DNA of 5,626 nt from Rhodobacterales bacterium (GTDB taxonomy: Bacteria > Pseudomonadota > Alphaproteobacteria > Rhodobacterales > Rhodobacteraceae), in NCBI GenBank assembly GCA_009992615.1, contig JAACVA010000201.1:1-5626 (forward strand), in the 5' to 3' direction. A program made the translations under genes and the position numbers. Below, piece after piece: positions 5,185-5,626 of the stretch. The notes beneath the pieces were generated by a model that saw only the letters and a list, made by a program, of their open reading frames with translations, was not told the origin of the DNA and did no database searches. Position 1 is the first letter of the stretch. Each line of letters begins with the position of its first letter.

Positions 5185-5626
5185 ATGGAAAATATATTGC
5201 GCAACAAGGCGATCACCGGATGGCTCATGGCGGCGCCCCTGGCTTTGGTGCTGGTGGTTTTCCTGGTGCTGCCGATCCTTCTGATTGTCGTGGTCAGCTT
5301 CTGGCAGGCCACCGAATTTTCGATCATTCCCGCCTTCGTGTGGGAAAACTACGATTTCCTGTTCGGCTCGCCGGTCACCTATTCGGTGTTTCTGAACACC
5401 TTCAAATACGCCGCAATCACCTGGGCGCTCACGCTGTCCATCGGGTTCACCGTTGCCTATTTCCTGGCCTTCCATGTGCGCACCCAGACCTGGCAGATCG
5501 CACTGTTCCTGCTGTGCACGATCCCGTTCTGGACCTCCAACATCATACGGATGATTTCGTGGATCCCGTTCCTCGGGCGCAATGGTATCGCCAATTCGGC
5601 GCTGCTGTCCTCGGGGGTGATCGACG
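5185..5626 (+). CDS. ABC transporter permease, PotB-like (partial, 3' end beyond window)
   Basis: The first 147 codons of an inner-membrane permease are present and no stop is reached before the window ends. The protein starts MENILRNKAITGWLMAAPLA and shows three hydrophobic segments: about 12-38 (TM1), 71-97 (TM2) and from about 103 (TM3). The stretch PFWTSNIIRMISWIPFLGRNG (114-134) matches the conserved region of PotB-type permeases, where E. coli PotB has a similar PFW-R-W-LLGRNG pattern. The EAA loop that docks on the ATPase lies downstream and is not visible. AAAGGA at 5175-5180 serves the ATG with short 4-nt spacing. It is the third gene of the importer operon; a PotC-like second permease is expected next but is outside the window. 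Confidence 0.92.
   Translation, partial: MENILRNKAITGWLMAAPLALVLVVFLVLPILLIVVVSFWQATEFSIIPAFVWENYDFLFGSPVTYSVFLNTFKYAAITWALTLSIGFTVAYFLAFHVRTQTWQIALFLLCTIPFWTSNIIRMISWIPFLGRNGIANSALLSSGVID

Noticed and set aside
2865..5626. Assigning the importer specifically to spermidine or putrescine
   Set aside because: Family similarity supports the Pot-like class, but the binding protein is markedly longer than PotD and I cannot verify ligand-contact residues, so no substrate or gene symbol is given.

Overview
The window reads as high-GC alphaproteobacterial chromosome, most likely a member of the Rhodobacterales/Rhodobacteraceae. This is inferred from GC-rich third positions, the style of the regulators and the polyamine-type ABC operon; no rRNA or phylogenetic marker is present. 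There are seven genes, two of them cut by the window edges. Coding density is high, and I see no tRNA, rRNA, insertion sequence, phage gene or CRISPR array.

Left part (1-1105): a response regulator receiver domain on the minus strand runs off the left edge. It is divergent from a plus-strand CRP/FNR-family regulator (373-1083) across a 167-bp regulatory gap that contains 10-bp-phased GATAC-type repeats. The CRP/FNR-type protein has an FNR-like recognition helix but no iron-sulfur cysteine cluster, so it resembles FixK/DNR-type regulators rather than oxygen-sensing FNR.

Middle part (1106-2864): a GntR/FCD-family regulator (2607-1909) and a two-domain GNAT acetyltransferase (1912-1106) form a minus-strand operon joined by an ATGA stop/start overlap. 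The acetyltransferase converges on the CRP/FNR gene with a 22-bp gap. Upstream of gntR is a 257-bp divergent intergenic region with a near-perfect tandem 27-bp repeat, a GTATAC-centred GntR-like operator and a correctly spaced sigma-54-type promoter candidate.

Right part (2865-5626): an ABC importer operon of the spermidine/putrescine (Pot-like) class: ATPase, then a Tat-signal periplasmic binding protein, then the first permease, which runs off the right edge. A strong GC-rich hairpin directly follows the binding-protein stop codon and probably sets binding protein expression above permease expression.

The simplest reading is a catabolic/uptake locus: GntR senses a small molecule and controls the divergent importer, while the coupled GNAT enzyme may acetylate the imported amine or a related metabolite. 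The substrate cannot be fixed from sequence alone. I see no clearly new defence, mobile or RNA system; the points of interest are regulatory DNA elements and the GntR-GNAT-importer linkage.
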